Of a DNA stretch of 64,000 bases, positions 34,819-44,259 are shown piece by piece. Made by a program: the position numbers and the translations under genes. Origin of the DNA: Streptomyces sp. ICBB 8177 (lineage in GTDB: Bacteria > Actinomycetota > Actinomycetes > Streptomycetales > Streptomycetaceae). Within the stretch, counting starts at the first letter, position 1, and each line of letters opens with the position of its first letter. The notes under the pieces were generated by a model that did no database searches, was not told the DNA's origin, and worked only from the letters and a program-made list of their open reading frames with translations. The stretch is taken from positions 258,086 through 322,085 of the forward strand of contig NZ_NSKH01000003.1 in assembly GCF_003144095.1 (NCBI RefSeq). Direction: 5' to 3'.

Positions 34819-35637
34819 ATGGACATCAAGGTCCTGGGGCCCCTGAGCGCGGAAACGGGCGGCGTGTCGATCGTCCCGACCGCGGGGAAGCCCCGTCAGA
34901 TCCTTGCGCTGCTGGCCGTCTACGCCAACCAGGTGCTGCCGGTACCGACGCTGATGGAGGAGATCTGGGGCTCCCAGATGCCCCGCAGCGCGCTCACCAC
35001 GTTGCAGACCTACATCCTTCAGCTGCGCCGCCGCCTCACCACCGCGCTGGGGCCCGACGCGCTCTACGGGAGCAAGGACGTGCTGGTCACCCGGCACGGC
35101 GGCTACCTGCTCCAGGTCCAGCCCGGCGCCGTCGACGTGCACGAGTACGACCGGCTGGTGGCCGAGGGCCGCAAGGCCGGCGACGAGGGCGACGCCGCGA
35201 CCGCCGCCCGGCTCTACCGCGAGGCGCTGGGCCTGTGGCGCGGTCCCGCGCTGGTGGACGTCAAGGTGGGGCCGATGCTGGAGATCGAGCTGGTCCGGCT
35301 GGAGGAGAGCCGGCTCGGTGTACTGGAACGCCGCATCGACGCGGAACTGATGCTCGGTCAGCACACCGAACTCGTCAGTGAGTTGACGTCCCTGACGAAG
35401 CGGCACCCGCTGCACGAGGGGCTGCACGCGCAGTGCATGGCCGCGCTCTACCGCTCCGGCCGCCAGTGGCAGGCGCTCGAGGTCTACCAGGCGCTGCGGG
35501 GGCGCCTGGTGGACGAACTCGGGCTCGAGCCCTCCCCGCGGCTGCAACGCCTGCACCAGGCCGTGCTGTCCGGCGATCCGGCCCTGGAGTTCGCCCAGGA
35601 GCAGCGGCGTCCCGTGCTCGACCTGTTCGCCGCCTGA
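34819..35637 (+). CDS. SARP-family pathway-specific activator
   Basis: 272 residues. The N-terminal OmpR-like winged helix (residues ~1-95: KPRQILALLAVYANQVLPV, LQTYILQLRRRL) is joined to a bacterial transcriptional activation domain with helical repeats (residues ~100-255: ALGLWRGPALVDV, LHEGLHAQCMAALYRSGRQ). Short SARPs such as ActII-ORF4 activate type II PKS clusters through direct repeats at promoters. It is divergent from the TOMM precursor gene across a 297-nt region, so one control region could serve both. CGGAGGAAGC precedes ATG 34819. No TTA codon was noticed. Confidence 0.95.
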   Translation: MDIKVLGPLSAETGGVSIVPTAGKPRQILALLAVYANQVLPVPTLMEEIWGSQMPRSALTTLQTYILQLRRRLTTALGPDALYGSKDVLVTRHGGYLLQVQPGAVDVHEYDRLVAEGRKAGDEGDAATAARLYREALGLWRGPALVDVKVGPMLEIELVRLEESRLGVLERRIDAELMLGQHTELVSELTSLTKRHPLHEGLHAQCMAALYRSGRQWQALEVYQALRGRLVDELGLEPSPRLQRLHQAVLSGDPALEFAQEQRRPVLDLFAA

Positions 35638-35725
35638 CCCCGCGCCCGGTGCCCCCCACCCGGACGCCTCCCCGGCCCCCCGACCGTCCCGACTCCCCCC
35701 ACCCTCTCCAACCCGCGCCGCCACT

Positions 35726-35754
35726 GGCCCCGCTCAGCCCGTTTGAGCGGGGCC
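35726..35754. terminator. Hairpin terminator after SARP
   Basis: Perfect 11-bp stem GGCCCCGCTCA / TGAGCGGGGCC with a 7-nt loop, 89 nt after the SARP stop. Confidence 0.75.
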
Positions 35755-35848
35755 TCGGCTTGACTCCATCCGGTCTCCACCGCCGGCCCGCACAGTGTGC
35801 GACGCGAAACGCTCACCAGCCCGTGCAGTCGATTCAGGGGGTTTCACC

Positions 35849-36622
35849 GTGCCCGTCATAGACCTGTCGTCTCCGGTCGACGCGTCCGGCTGGGAGCCGG
35901 ATCCGATCGTCCACGAGATCATGACGCCCGCCGAGGGCGCCCGTCACATGGCCGAGGAGATGAAGACCCACTTCGGTCTCGACTTCGACCCGGCCGACCT
36001 GCCGGGCGGTGAACTGCTCTCCCTGGACACCCTCACGCTCACCAGCCACACCGGCACCCACGTCGACGCGCCCTCGCACTACGGCTCCAAGGGCGACTAC
36101 GGCACACCCCGGCACATCGACCAGATGCCGCTGGACTGGTTCTGGCGGCCGGGCGTGGTGCTGGACGTGCGGGACGTCGGGATCGGCGTCATCACCCGGG
36201 CTCGGGTGGAGAAGGCGCTCGCCGACATCGGCTACCAGCCGAATCCGCTGGACATCGTCATCCTGCACACCGGGGCCTCCCAGCACGTCGGCACCCCCCG
36301 GTACTTCACCGACTTCGCCGGGCTCGACGGGCCCGCCACCGACTTCCTGCTGGACCTCGGCGTGCGGGTGATCGGCACCGACGCGTGGAGCCTGGACGCG
36401 CCGTTCACCGACATGATCCGCCGCTACCAGGAGACCGGCGACCGCTCGGTGCTGTGGCCCGCGCACTTCGCCGGCCGCCGTCGCGAGTACTGCCAGGTGG
36501 AGCGGCTGGCCAACCTCGACGCCCTGCCGGAGCCGTTCGGCTTCCAGGTGGCGTGCTTCCCGGTGAAGATCGCGGGCGCGGGCGCGGGCTGGACCCGGGC
36601 CGTGGCCCTGGTGAACGAGTGA
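35849..36622 (+). CDS. PF04199-type polyketide cyclase (OxyN-like)
   Basis: 257 residues of the metal-dependent cyclase/kynurenine formamidase-like family. The conserved motif TLTSHTGTHVDAPSHYG supplies His and Asp metal ligands, and DWFWRPGVVLDVRDVG and VIGTDAWSLDAPF complete the family pattern. Family members in tetracycline and related type II PKS clusters close a later ring of the poly-beta-ketone. GTG 35849 follows CAGGGGG. First gene of an operon with thioesterase, KS, CLF and ACP; its stop overlaps the thioesterase start. Confidence 0.88.
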   Translation: MPVIDLSSPVDASGWEPDPIVHEIMTPAEGARHMAEEMKTHFGLDFDPADLPGGELLSLDTLTLTSHTGTHVDAPSHYGSKGDYGTPRHIDQMPLDWFWRPGVVLDVRDVGIGVITRARVEKALADIGYQPNPLDIVILHTGASQHVGTPRYFTDFAGLDGPATDFLLDLGVRVIGTDAWSLDAPFTDMIRRYQETGDRSVLWPAHFAGRRREYCQVERLANLDALPEPFGFQVACFPVKIAGAGAGWTRAVALVNE

Positions 36623-37443
36623 CCGGCGGCGCGGGGGAGGGCGTCAGACCCTGGCTGTTCTGCTTCCACCACGCGGGCGCGGGCGTGTCCTGCTTCGCGC
36701 CCTGGCAGAACGTCTTGGGGGACGCCGCCGAGGTGGTGCCCGTGCTGCTGCCCGGCCGGGAGACGAGGGTGCGCGAGGCCCGCATCACCGACCCCGAGCA
36801 ACTCCTCGTAGAACTGGACGAGTTGATCGGACCGCTGCTGGACCGCCCGTACCTGCTGTACGGGCACAGCCTCGGCGGCCTGGTCGCCTACACCTTCGCC
36901 CGGCACCGCGAACGGCTGGGCGAGCGCGGCCCGTCGCTGGTGTCGGTCGGCGCCGTGCAGCCGCCGCACCTGCGCTCGCCGGTGCTGCGCGGGGTGGACC
37001 TGCCCGACCTGGAGCTGCTGCGGCTGCTGGTGTCGTACGACACCCTGCCGCCGGAGGCCGCGGACGGCGGGCACGTGTGGGAGCGCAGGGTGCTGCCGGC
37101 GCTGCGGGACGACCTGCGGCTCGCCGAGGCGCTGTGCGAGATCGAGCACTCGCCGCTGAGCGCGCCGCTGCTGGCGCTGGCCTCGCGGGAGGACCCGATC
37201 GCGCCCCTGGCCGGGATGGCCGAGTGGGCGGACTACGCGCCGGGCGGCTTCGAACTGCGCACGGTGACCGGTTCGCACTTCTTCGTACGGGGCAAGGCGG
37301 CGCCGCTGGCGCTGCGGGACGCCGCCCTTGACCTGCGGTGCGAGCAACCCGGTGGCCTCTGGCCCGAGTTGAGCGCACTTCGAGAGGGGGGAGTGACAGT
37401 CGTGAGCACGAGATCGACGAGCAGAGAGGTGATGTGGCCGTGA
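36619..37443 (+). CDS. Type II thioesterase (alpha/beta hydrolase)
   Basis: 274 residues. [16 protein letters not shown] opens the fold (oxyanion region), [14 protein letters not shown] contains the nucleophile Ser, and the Asp and His are near [10 protein letters not shown] and [10 protein letters not shown]. Such enzymes remove stalled or wrong acyl groups from carrier proteins in PKS and NRPS systems. Start GTG 36619 overlaps the cyclase stop; the stop overlaps a 21-codon frame that leads into the ketosynthase. The last ~20 residues (after the usual end of the fold) have no family counterpart. Confidence 0.9.
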   Translation: MTGGAGEGVRPWLFCFHHAGAGVSCFAPWQNVLGDAAEVVPVLLPGRETRVREARITDPEQLLVELDELIGPLLDRPYLLYGHSLGGLVAYTFARHRERLGERGPSLVSVGAVQPPHLRSPVLRGVDLPDLELLRLLVSYDTLPPEAADGGHVWERRVLPALRDDLRLAEALCEIEHSPLSAPLLALASREDPIAPLAGMAEWADYAPGGFELRTVTGSHFFVRGKAAPLALRDAALDLRCEQPGGLWPELSALREGGVTVVSTRSTSREVMWP

Positions 37444-37505
37444 AGACAACCAATACCCGGGCCCTGGCGGCGCGGGCGGCACGGCCCTCGGGGAGGCAGC
37501 GATGA
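37440..37505 (+). CDS. 21-codon bridging ORF between thioesterase and ketosynthase
   Basis: GTG 37440 overlaps the thioesterase TGA (GTGA) and its own TGA overlaps the ketosynthase ATG (ATGA). The peptide is basic and Ala/Arg-rich (starts [16 protein letters not shown]). GGGGAGGCAG inside it is the ketosynthase ribosome-binding site. It may serve only to carry ribosomes from one gene to the next; a functional peptide is not supported. Confidence 0.4.
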   Translation: MKTTNTRALAARAARPSGRQR

Positions 37506-38770
37506 GCCGGCGGGTGGTCATCACCGGCATCGGCGTGGTGGCTCCCGGCGGGGTGGGGACCAAGGACTTCTGGTCGCTGCTCACCGAGGGACGCACCGCG
37601 ACCCGGGCCATCTCGCTCTTCGACGCCTCCTCGTTCCGGTCCAGGATCGCCGCCGAGGCGGACTTCGACCCGGCCAAGGAGGGCCTGACCCCGCAGGAGA
37701 TCCGGCGCCTGGACCGCGCGGCGCAGTTCGCCGTGGTCAGTGCGCGCGAAGCGGTCGCCGACAGCGGTCTGGACACCTCCGCCCTCGACCCGTTCCGCAC
37801 CGGTGTCACCATCGGCAGCGCGGTCGGCGCCACCATGGGCCTGGACAGCGAGTACGCGGTGGTCAGCAACGGCGGCCAGGACTGGGTGGTGGACCACCAC
37901 TACGCGGTGCCGCAGCTGTTCGACTACTTCGTGCCCGCCTCGTTCGCCAAGGAGGTCGCCTGGACGGTCGGCGCCCAGGGCCCGACCGCGGTGGTCTCCA
38001 CCGGCTGCACCTCCGGCCTGGACTCGGTCGGCCACGCGGTCGAGCTGATCCGCGAGGGCAGCGCCGACACCATGATCGCCGGAGCGACCGAGGCGCCGAT
38101 CTCGCCGGTGTCGGTGGCCTGCTTCGACGCCATCAAGGCCACCTCGCCGCGCAACGACGACCCGGAGCACGCCTCCCGGCCGTTCGACAAGACCCGCAAC
38201 GGCTTCGTGCTCGGCGAGGGCTCCGCCGTCTTCGTGCTGGAGGAACTGGAGCAGGCCCGCCGCCGCGGCGCGCACATCTACGCGGAGATCGGCGGCTTCG
38301 CCTCCCGCAGCAACGCCTACCACATGACGGGCCTGCGCCCCGACGGCGCCGAGATGGCCGAGGCCATCCGGGTCGCGCTGGACGAGGCACGTCTCGACGC
38401 CACCGCCGTGGACTACATCAACGCGCACGGCTCCGGCACCAAGCAGAACGACCGCCACGAGACGGCCGCGTTCAAGCGCAGCCTCGGCGACCACGCGTAC
38501 GCCACCCCGGTCAGCTCCATCAAGTCGATGATCGGGCACTCACTGGGCGCCATCGGCTCCCTGGAGGTGGCGGCCTGCGCGCTGGCCATCGAGCACGGTG
38601 TCGTGCCGCCGACCGCCAACCTGCACGAGCCGGACCCGGAGTGCGACTTGGACTACACGCCGCTGACCGCCCGCGAGAAGACCATCGACACCGTGCTCAC
38701 CGTGGGCAGCGGCTTCGGCGGCTTCCAGAGCGCGATGGTGCTCAACCGGCCGGAACGGAGGGCCGCCTGA
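37502..38770 (+). CDS. Type II PKS ketosynthase alpha
   Basis: 422 residues with the aromatic PKS KS-alpha pattern. Active-site Cys169 lies in [12 protein letters not shown], and the two catalytic His are in [11 protein letters not shown] and [34 protein letters not shown] and the end [11 protein letters not shown] are typical of minimal-PKS KS-alpha rather than fatty-acid FabF. With the chain length factor and ACP it condenses malonyl units into a poly-beta-ketone. ATG 37502; the stop overlaps the CLF start (TGATG). Confidence 0.97.
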   Translation: MSRRVVITGIGVVAPGGVGTKDFWSLLTEGRTATRAISLFDASSFRSRIAAEADFDPAKEGLTPQEIRRLDRAAQFAVVSAREAVADSGLDTSALDPFRTGVTIGSAVGATMGLDSEYAVVSNGGQDWVVDHHYAVPQLFDYFVPASFAKEVAWTVGAQGPTAVVSTGCTSGLDSVGHAVELIREGSADTMIAGATEAPISPVSVACFDAIKATSPRNDDPEHASRPFDKTRNGFVLGEGSAVFVLEELEQARRRGAHIYAEIGGFASRSNAYHMTGLRPDGAEMAEAIRVALDEARLDATAVDYINAHGSGTKQNDRHETAAFKRSLGDHAYATPVSSIKSMIGHSLGAIGSLEVAACALAIEHGVVPPTANLHEPDPECDLDYTPLTAREKTIDTVLTVGSGFGGFQSAMVLNRPERRAA

Positions 38771-40023
38771 TGACCACCCCCGTGCTGGAACGTTCCGCCG
38801 GGTCCCCGCAGCGGTCCAGGACCGCGCTGTTCACCGGTATCGGCGTCGCCGCCCCCAACGGGCTGGGCACCGAGGCATGGTGGGCCGCGACCCTGGCCGG
38901 CACCAACGGCATCGACCGCGTCACCCGCTTCGACCCCAGCAGCTACCCGGCGCAACTCGCCGGTGAGGTGCCCGGGTTCGCCGCCGAGGAGCACATCCCC
39001 AGCCGCCTGCTGCCGCAGACCGACCACATGACGCGGCTCGCGCTGTACGCGGCGAAGGAGGCCATCGACGACGCGGGCGTCGACCCGGCGCAGCTGCCGG
39101 AGTTCGCCGCGGGCGTGGTCACCGCCAGCTCGGCCGGCGGCTTCGAGTTCGGCCAGCGCGAGCTGGAGGCGCTGTGGAGCAAGGGCGGGCAGTACGTCAG
39201 CGCCTACCAGTCCTTCGCCTGGTTCTACGCCGTCAACTCCGGCCAGATCTCCATCCGGCACGGCATGCGCGGCCCCTCCGGCGTCCTGGTCACCGAGCAG
39301 GCCGGCGGCCTCGACGCGGTCGCCCAGGCCCGCCGCCAGCTGCGCAAGGGCTCCCGCCTGATCGTCACCGGCGGCGTGGACGGCGCGATCTGCCCCTGGG
39401 GCTGGACCGCGCAGCTCGCCGGCGCCCGGCTCAGCCCGGTCAACGAACCGGACAGCGCCTTCGTGCCGTTCGACGTGCGCGCCAGCGGCTACGTGCCCGG
39501 CGAGGGCGGCGCGATCCTCATCCTGGAGGACGCCGACGAGGCCCGCGAACGCGGCGCCCGCGTCTACGGACGCCTCGCCGGATACGCCGCGACCTTCGAC
39601 CCGAAGCCCGGCACCGGCGGCGAGCCCGGCCTGCGCCGCGCCGCGGAACTCGCCCTGGCCGAGGCCGGAGTGGGCGCGGCGGACGTGGACGTGGTGTTCG
39701 CCGACGGCTCCGGCGTGGAGGAGCTGGACCGCCAGGAGGCCAACGCCATCAGCGGCCTGTTCGGCCCGCGCGGTGTGCCGGTCACCGTGCCGAAGACGAT
39801 GACGGGACGCCTCTACGCGGGAGGCGCGGCGCTCGACCTGGCCGCGGCCCTGCTGTCCATCCGCGACGGGCTGATCCCGCCCACCGTCAACGTCGAGCGG
39901 CAGGCCGAGGGCGTCGACCTCGACCTGGTCACCGCCGTGCGGCCGCACCCGGTGCGCACCGCGCTGGTGCTGGCCCGCGGCAACGGCGGCTTCAACGCCG
40001 CGGCCGTCGTCACCGCCGGCTGA
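38770..40023 (+). CDS. Type II PKS chain length factor (KS-beta)
   Basis: 417 residues. A KS fold in which the active-site Cys is replaced by Gln177 in VTEQAGGLD, the diagnostic change of chain length factors. It forms the heterodimer tunnel with KS-alpha and sets chain length; which length cannot be told from the motif alone. Other KS landmarks are VPFDVRASGYVPGEGGA and TVPKTMTGRLYAGGAALD, where the second KS His (GHxxGAxG) is lost. ATG 38770 overlaps the KS stop. Confidence 0.96.
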   Translation: MTTPVLERSAGSPQRSRTALFTGIGVAAPNGLGTEAWWAATLAGTNGIDRVTRFDPSSYPAQLAGEVPGFAAEEHIPSRLLPQTDHMTRLALYAAKEAIDDAGVDPAQLPEFAAGVVTASSAGGFEFGQRELEALWSKGGQYVSAYQSFAWFYAVNSGQISIRHGMRGPSGVLVTEQAGGLDAVAQARRQLRKGSRLIVTGGVDGAICPWGWTAQLAGARLSPVNEPDSAFVPFDVRASGYVPGEGGAILILEDADEARERGARVYGRLAGYAATFDPKPGTGGEPGLRRAAELALAEAGVGAADVDVVFADGSGVEELDRQEANAISGLFGPRGVPVTVPKTMTGRLYAGGAALDLAAALLSIRDGLIPPTVNVERQAEGVDLDLVTAVRPHPVRTALVLARGNGGFNAAAVVTAG

Positions 40024-40092
40024 CCCACCCCCGCTCCCCCCTGTCACACCACTGTGTTCCGCCCTGCCGAACGTATACGAAAGGTGTTTGCC

Positions 40093-40350
40093 ATGACCCT
40101 GTCCGAACTGACCAACCTGCTGCGTGAGTGCGCCGGTGAGGCCGAAGGCGTGGACCTGGACGGCGACGTCCTGGACACCCCGCTGGCCGACCTCGGCTAC
40201 GACTCCCTCGCGGTGCTCCAGACCACCGGCCGCATCGAGCGGGACTACGACATCCGGCTGTCGGACGACACGGTGGCCGAGGCGACCACGCCGCGGCTGC
40301 TGCTGGACTTCATCAACGAGAGCCTGGCGCAGTCCCAGCAGGCCGCCTGA
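40093..40350 (+). CDS. Acyl carrier protein of the minimal PKS
   Basis: 85 residues, acidic four-helix carrier protein. The phosphopantetheine site is Ser38 in ADLGYDSLAVLQT. The tail VAEATTPRLLLDFINESLA is typical of type II PKS ACPs. ATG 40093 is 70 nt after the chain length factor stop. It would be activated by the PPTase at 28339-29220. It is the only carrier protein visible in the window, so the FAAL and the thioesterase may also act on it. Confidence 0.95.
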   Translation: MTLSELTNLLRECAGEAEGVDLDGDVLDTPLADLGYDSLAVLQTTGRIERDYDIRLSDDTVAEATTPRLLLDFINESLAQSQQAA

Positions 40351-40370
40351 TCCACCGGGCGGATCGCGGT

Positions 40371-40414
40371 GCGACGGCCGCCGGTACCGGGAGACCGGTG
40401 CCGGCGGCCGTCGC
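40371..40414. terminator. Long hairpin terminator after the ACP gene
   Basis: 20-bp inverted repeat (40371-40390 with 40395-40414, one G-U pair), GAGA tetraloop, 20 nt beyond the ACP stop. Separates the minimal PKS operon from the glycosyltransferase. Confidence 0.85.
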
Positions 40415-40490
40415 ATGTCCCGGCTCCCCGTGACCGATGACCCCAACGCCTGCACACCCTCAACGCCTCTACGAGAGAGGGGAGTCGACC

Positions 40491-41663
40491 ATGCGCGTAC
40501 TGCTCGTGGTGGCCCCGGTACGAACCCACCTGCTCCCCATCGTCCCGCTCGCCTGGGCCCTCCAGGCCGCCGGGCACCAGGTCCTGCTGTGCGGGGAGCC
40601 GTCGACCGTGGAGACCGCGCGCGGCGCCGGGCTGCACACCGCCGAGGTGGCGGTACGTCCCGGTCCCGCCGGACCTCCCAAGCCGTCCGGCAAGCCGGCG
40701 AACGGTGCGTCCCCGTCGAACGGCTCGCCCGGATGGCAGCCGGACTGGGACGCGCTCGCGGCGCGCTGGCAGGCCCGCGTCGGGCGGGTGCTCGACGGCT
40801 ACCTGGCGCTGGCCCGCGAGTGGCGGCCGGACCTGATCATCTCGGACCCGGTGGAGTTCTCCGGGCCCATCGTCGCGGGCGCGCTCGGCATCCCGGCCGT
40901 CGTCCACCGCTGGGGGCCCGACGTGCTGACCACGCAGGCCCGCGAACCGGCCCGCCGGGCGCTCAAGTCGCTGGCACAGCAGGCGGGTTCGGACGAGGGG
41001 CTGCCCGACCCGGCGCTGCTGCTCGACCCCTGTCCGCCCAGTATGCGGCCCGAGGGCGCCGCGCCCGGCGAGCCGGTGCGCTTCGTGCCGTACAACGGGC
41101 CGGGCGGCTACCCCGACTGGCGGCCGAGCGGCGACGGCGAGCGCGTCGTCTGCGTCTCCTACAGCCCGCGTACCGTCGACGAGCTGGGCGTGGGCGGACT
41201 GGCGGCGCTGGCCGAGGCCTTCGGTCGCATGGACGGGGTCCGCGCGCTGTTCACCCTCAGCGAGGCGCACGCCGAACTGCTCGGGCCGGTGCCGGGCAAC
41301 GTCGAGGTGGTCGCGCCCGCGCCGCTGTCGCTGCTGCTGGACCGCTGCGCGGCCGTCGTCCACCACGGCGGCTCGGGCACCGGGCTGACCGCGCTGGCGA
41401 TGGGCCTGCCGCAGCTGGTGCTTCCGCAGGCACTGCCCGCGCTGGACGTCTACGCCGAGCGCGTCACCGCCAGCGGATCGGGCTTCGCGGTGGACCACGG
41501 CGACCAGGACGACCCGGCGCGGCTGCGCACCGCGCTGGACACCCTGCTCGGCGACCCGCGCTACGCGAAGGACGCGCTGCGCTGCGCCGACGAGGTACGG
41601 GCCATGCCGCTGCCGTCCCAGCTGGTGCCGCGCCTTGAGGAGGTGGCGGGCGCCCGCTCCTGA
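40491..41663 (+). CDS. Antibiotic-type glycosyltransferase (GT1/MGT family)
   Basis: 390 residues of the GT-B fold. N-terminal acceptor domain starts VLLVVAPVRTHLLPIVPLAWAL; nucleotide-sugar site in the C-terminal domain is VVAPAPLSLLLDRCAAVVHHGGSGTG followed by GLPQLVLPQALPALDVYAERV. Similar enzymes attach deoxysugars to polyketide aglycones. ATG 40491 follows GAGAGGGGAG; the slightly longer frame from 40437 has no support. No deoxysugar biosynthesis genes are seen in the window, so its sugar donor must come from elsewhere. Confidence 0.93.
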   Translation: MRVLLVVAPVRTHLLPIVPLAWALQAAGHQVLLCGEPSTVETARGAGLHTAEVAVRPGPAGPPKPSGKPANGASPSNGSPGWQPDWDALAARWQARVGRVLDGYLALAREWRPDLIISDPVEFSGPIVAGALGIPAVVHRWGPDVLTTQAREPARRALKSLAQQAGSDEGLPDPALLLDPCPPSMRPEGAAPGEPVRFVPYNGPGGYPDWRPSGDGERVVCVSYSPRTVDELGVGGLAALAEAFGRMDGVRALFTLSEAHAELLGPVPGNVEVVAPAPLSLLLDRCAAVVHHGGSGTGLTALAMGLPQLVLPQALPALDVYAERVTASGSGFAVDHGDQDDPARLRTALDTLLGDPRYAKDALRCADEVRAMPLPSQLVPRLEEVAGARS

Positions 41664-41671
41664 AGCGGGAA

Positions 41672-41731
41672 CGACACAGCGGTGCCGCCGTCCCCTCCTC
41701 GCGGCGGAGGGCCGGCGGCACCGTCGTGTCG
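41672..41731. terminator. Bidirectional hairpin between convergent glycosyltransferase and NRPS-like genes
   Basis: 19-bp arms (41672-41690 and 41713-41731) with two mismatches; the inner 11 bp CGGTGCCGCCG are perfect. It starts 8 nt from one stop codon and ends 15 nt from the other. Confidence 0.8.
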
Positions 41732-41745
41732 CGGGCGGCCGTGGG

Positions 41746-43611
41746 TCAGATCCGCCCGACCGCCTCCAGGTTGCCGTCCTCGCGCCAGCGCACCAGCTCC
41801 CCGGTGCGCACCATCCGGGTGCCCGGGGCGCCGTACGGGTCGGCGACGAAGCGCTCGGCGGTCAGCGAGGGGTCGCCCAGGTAGCCGCGGGCCAGTCCGG
41901 CGCCCGCCACGTACAACTCGCCCACCACGCCCACCGGGACGGGCTGCAACGCGCCGTCGAGCACGTAGACGCGGGTGCGGGGGAAGGGCCGGCCGATCGG
42001 CAGCACGCCCTCGGGGGTCGGCTCGCCGGGGTCGAGCCGGTAGCCCAGGCAGTCCACCGTGCCCTCGGTCAGCCGGTGCGAGTAGACCACCGCCACGCCC
42101 GGGTGCCGCTCCCGCCACCGGGCCAGCGCCGCGCCGTCCACCGGGCCGCCGCCCAGCATCAGCAGCCCGCTCGGCGCTGCGGCCGGCGAGCCGAGGGCGT
42201 CCGGGGTGGTCTTGAGGAAGGTCAGCGGCGCGCTGCCGAGGGCGCGCGGTGCGTCCGGCTCCAGCGGTCCGACGCGCACCTGGCCGCCGCAGACCAGCGG
42301 GCCGAGCAGCGCGGTGACCGACAGGTCGTCGGCGACCGGCAGGTGCAGCAGGGTCGCGCCCCGCAGCTGCGGGTAGCGCACCTGGCACCACGCGAGGTGG
42401 TCGACGAGCGAGCGGTGCTCGACCACCACGCCCTTTGCGCCCTCCGCGTCCCGGTACAGCACGTACGCCGCGTCCCGGGGCCCCGGGGCGGTCAACTGGC
42501 CGCGGTTGTTGCGTGGTTCGCGCGCGCCGACCTGGCCCCTGCCGTCCAGCACGAGCCGCGCCGGCCCGGGCAGCGCCGCCACCGCGTCCTCGTGCGCCGC
42601 CGTGGTGACCGTCAGCGCGGCGCGGCTGTCGGCCAGCCGGAACGCCAGCCGGTCGGCGGTCAGCCCGAGGTCCAGCGGCAGGAAGGCGGCGCCCGTCTTG
42701 AGCACCGCCAGCACCGTCACCGCCAGCTCCGCCGAGGCGGGCAGAGCCACCGCCACCACCTGCCCCGGCCTGACCCCGCGCGCCGCGAGCACACCGGCCA
42801 ACCGGTCGGAGCGCACGTCGAGTTGGCGGTACGTCAGGACGGCGTCGGCGGCGCAGACCGCGACGGCGTCCGGGGTGCGGCGCTCCTGGGCCGCGATCAT
42901 GCCGGGCACGGTGTGGCGGGGGGCAGGGCGGGCCGCGCCCGCGAACTCGACCAGGACCCGGCGGCGTTCGTCCGCGCTCAGCAGGTCCAGCCGCCCGATC
43001 GCGGTGTCCGGCGCGGCCAGCACCATGGTGTCGAGGAAGTCGACGAAACGCCGCTGGTGCGCGGCGAGTTGCTCGGCGTCGTAGAGCGGGTTGGCCTGGA
43101 AGTCGATGCGCACGCCCGCGCCGTCCGGGTCCTCGTACGCGACGACCGCGAGGTCGGGCACCGGACCCGCCCCGGTCAGGTTGTGGGCGACGGTCACCAC
43201 CGGGCCGAACAGCCTGCGGTCCACCGACACCTGGCGCACCAGCTCCGCGACGGTCGTCTCCGGGCCGAGGTCGAGCCGCAGCGGCAGCACGTCGCCGGTC
43301 AGCGCGTGCGGGCCGCGCCCCGGTGCCGCGCGCCGGGTGGCCGGATCACGCCGGGTGGCCACCGCCAGGCCGAGCGTCAGCGCCCGTTCCCCGGTGAGCC
43401 GGTGCAGGTACGCGGCGACGGCGGCCATCGCGAGCGCGGGCCAGTCCACCGTCAGGTCGCGGGCCGCCGCGCGCAGTCGCTCGGTGCGGCGCACGACGAG
43501 CGCGTCGGCCGCCGCGTCGTCGTCCGCCACCGTGTGCCGGCCGAACCGGGCGCGGATCACCCCGGTCGGCGCGGCCGTCAACGGGCGCAGGGCACCCTGG
43601 ACATCGGTCAT
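41746..43611 (-). CDS. Truncated condensation-adenylation NRPS-like protein
   Basis: 621 residues. Residues ~1-215 look like the second half of a condensation domain, with no HHxxxDG motif visible. Residues ~235-621 are an adenylation domain: [14 protein letters not shown] (A2), an altered P-loop [16 protein letters not shown] instead of the usual TSGSTGx[23 protein letters not shown] (A6) and [14 protein letters not shown] (A7, Glu for Asp). It stops at EAVGRI, just before motif A8, so the C-terminal subdomain with the catalytic Lys is missing, and there is no carrier domain. A terminator follows directly, so the short form looks settled, not a fresh break. Probably unable to adenylate normally; a structural or acyl-transfer role is possible. 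Confidence 0.8.
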   Translation of the reverse strand: MTDVQGALRPLTAAPTGVIRARFGRHTVADDDAAADALVVRRTERLRAAARDLTVDWPALAMAAVAAYLHRLTGERALTLGLAVATRRDPATRRAAPGRGPHALTGDVLPLRLDLGPETTVAELVRQVSVDRRLFGPVVTVAHNLTGAGPVPDLAVVAYEDPDGAGVRIDFQANPLYDAEQLAAHQRRFVDFLDTMVLAAPDTAIGRLDLLSADERRRVLVEFAGAARPAPRHTVPGMIAAQERRTPDAVAVCAADAVLTYRQLDVRSDRLAGVLAARGVRPGQVVAVALPASAELAVTVLAVLKTGAAFLPLDLGLTADRLAFRLADSRAALTVTTAAHEDAVAALPGPARLVLDGRGQVGAREPRNNRGQLTAPGPRDAAYVLYRDAEGAKGVVVEHRSLVDHLAWCQVRYPQLRGATLLHLPVADDLSVTALLGPLVCGGQVRVGPLEPDAPRALGSAPLTFLKTTPDALGSPAAAPSGLLMLGGGPVDGAALARWRERHPGVAVVYSHRLTEGTVDCLGYRLDPGEPTPEGVLPIGRPFPRTRVYVLDGALQPVPVGVVGELYVAGAGLARGYLGDPSLTAERFVADPYGAPGTRMVRTGELVRWREDGNLEAVGRI

Positions 43612-43968
43612 GCCGGTCAACTCCCCCTTACGGGCGCTGCGACGTGTTCGGATGCGTTGGCGCCAGCGTCACGTATCCGGCTGGAAGGGCTTCGGAGGCG
43701 GGCTGGAGCCGTCGGTTTCACGCCAGGACCGGGCGCCCGGTCGGCTGCGGGGGGCTCGTGCGTGTCGGCGCCCGGTCGGTCCTGCCGCGAGAGCGCTTCG
43801 CGAGTCCGCCGGGGGCCTGGCGTGCGGGGGGCCTCCGCGAGGCCTCGTGCGCGGGGGTGTGCGCCGGTCCAACGCCGCGAGAGCGCCACTCGACCGGGCC
43901 CCGACACGCTGGAGGTCCACGCTGGCGCCCCTGCGCCCGATCGCCCCCCGACCACCCGGAGGCACCCG
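43612..43968. other. 357-nt divergent promoter region between the NRPS-like and MbtH genes
   Basis: No gene found. It contains a 13-bp direct repeat GCCGCGAGAGCGC at 43784-43796 and 43874-43886, 90 bp apart, and two copies of GGCGCCCGGTCGG-like sequence near 43729 and 43767. These are candidates for activator sites controlling both genes. Confidence 0.45.
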
Positions 43969-44175
43969 ATGACCAATCCCTTCGCCAACCCGTCCGGCTT
44001 CTACCTGGTGCTCGCCAACGCCGAGCAGGAGCACTGCCTGTGGCCCGCCTTCGCCGCCGTGCCGGCCGGCTGGACCGTGAAGCTTCAGGCCTCCTCCCGG
44101 CAGCAGTGCCTGGACTACGTGGAAGCGCACTGGGCGGCGATGCGCGCGCCGCAGAACGGGCCGCTCGCCGCCTGA
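43969..44175 (+). CDS. MbtH-like protein
   Basis: 68 residues. NPFANPSGFYLVLANAEQEH, CLWPAFAAVPAGW and CLDYVEAHWAAMRA give the full MbtH pattern with the conserved Trp residues. MbtH proteins bind and assist adenylation domains. The only adenylation domain of NRPS type in the window is the truncated one transcribed divergently, so either it still uses that partner or it serves an NRPS outside the window. ATG 43969, preceded by CCGGAGG. Confidence 0.95.
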   Translation: MTNPFANPSGFYLVLANAEQEHCLWPAFAAVPAGWTVKLQASSRQQCLDYVEAHWAAMRAPQNGPLAA

Positions 44176-44204
44176 CCACTCGTACGCCCCCCGCCCGCAC
44201 ACGT

Positions 44205-44240
44205 CAGGGCCGCCCGGCAGTGCCTCGCCGGGCGGCCCTG
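44205..44240. terminator. Bidirectional hairpin between MbtH and glycosyltransferase genes
   Basis: Perfect 14-bp inverted repeat CAGGGCCGCCCGGC with an 8-nt loop, between convergent stops. Confidence 0.8.
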
Positions 44241-44259
44241 GTGCGCGCGGGCGGTGACG

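Noticed and set aside
41635..44175. 846-codon plus-strand frame
   Set aside because: Shadow of the NRPS-like gene on the minus strand; only its last 69 codons (MbtH) are real.
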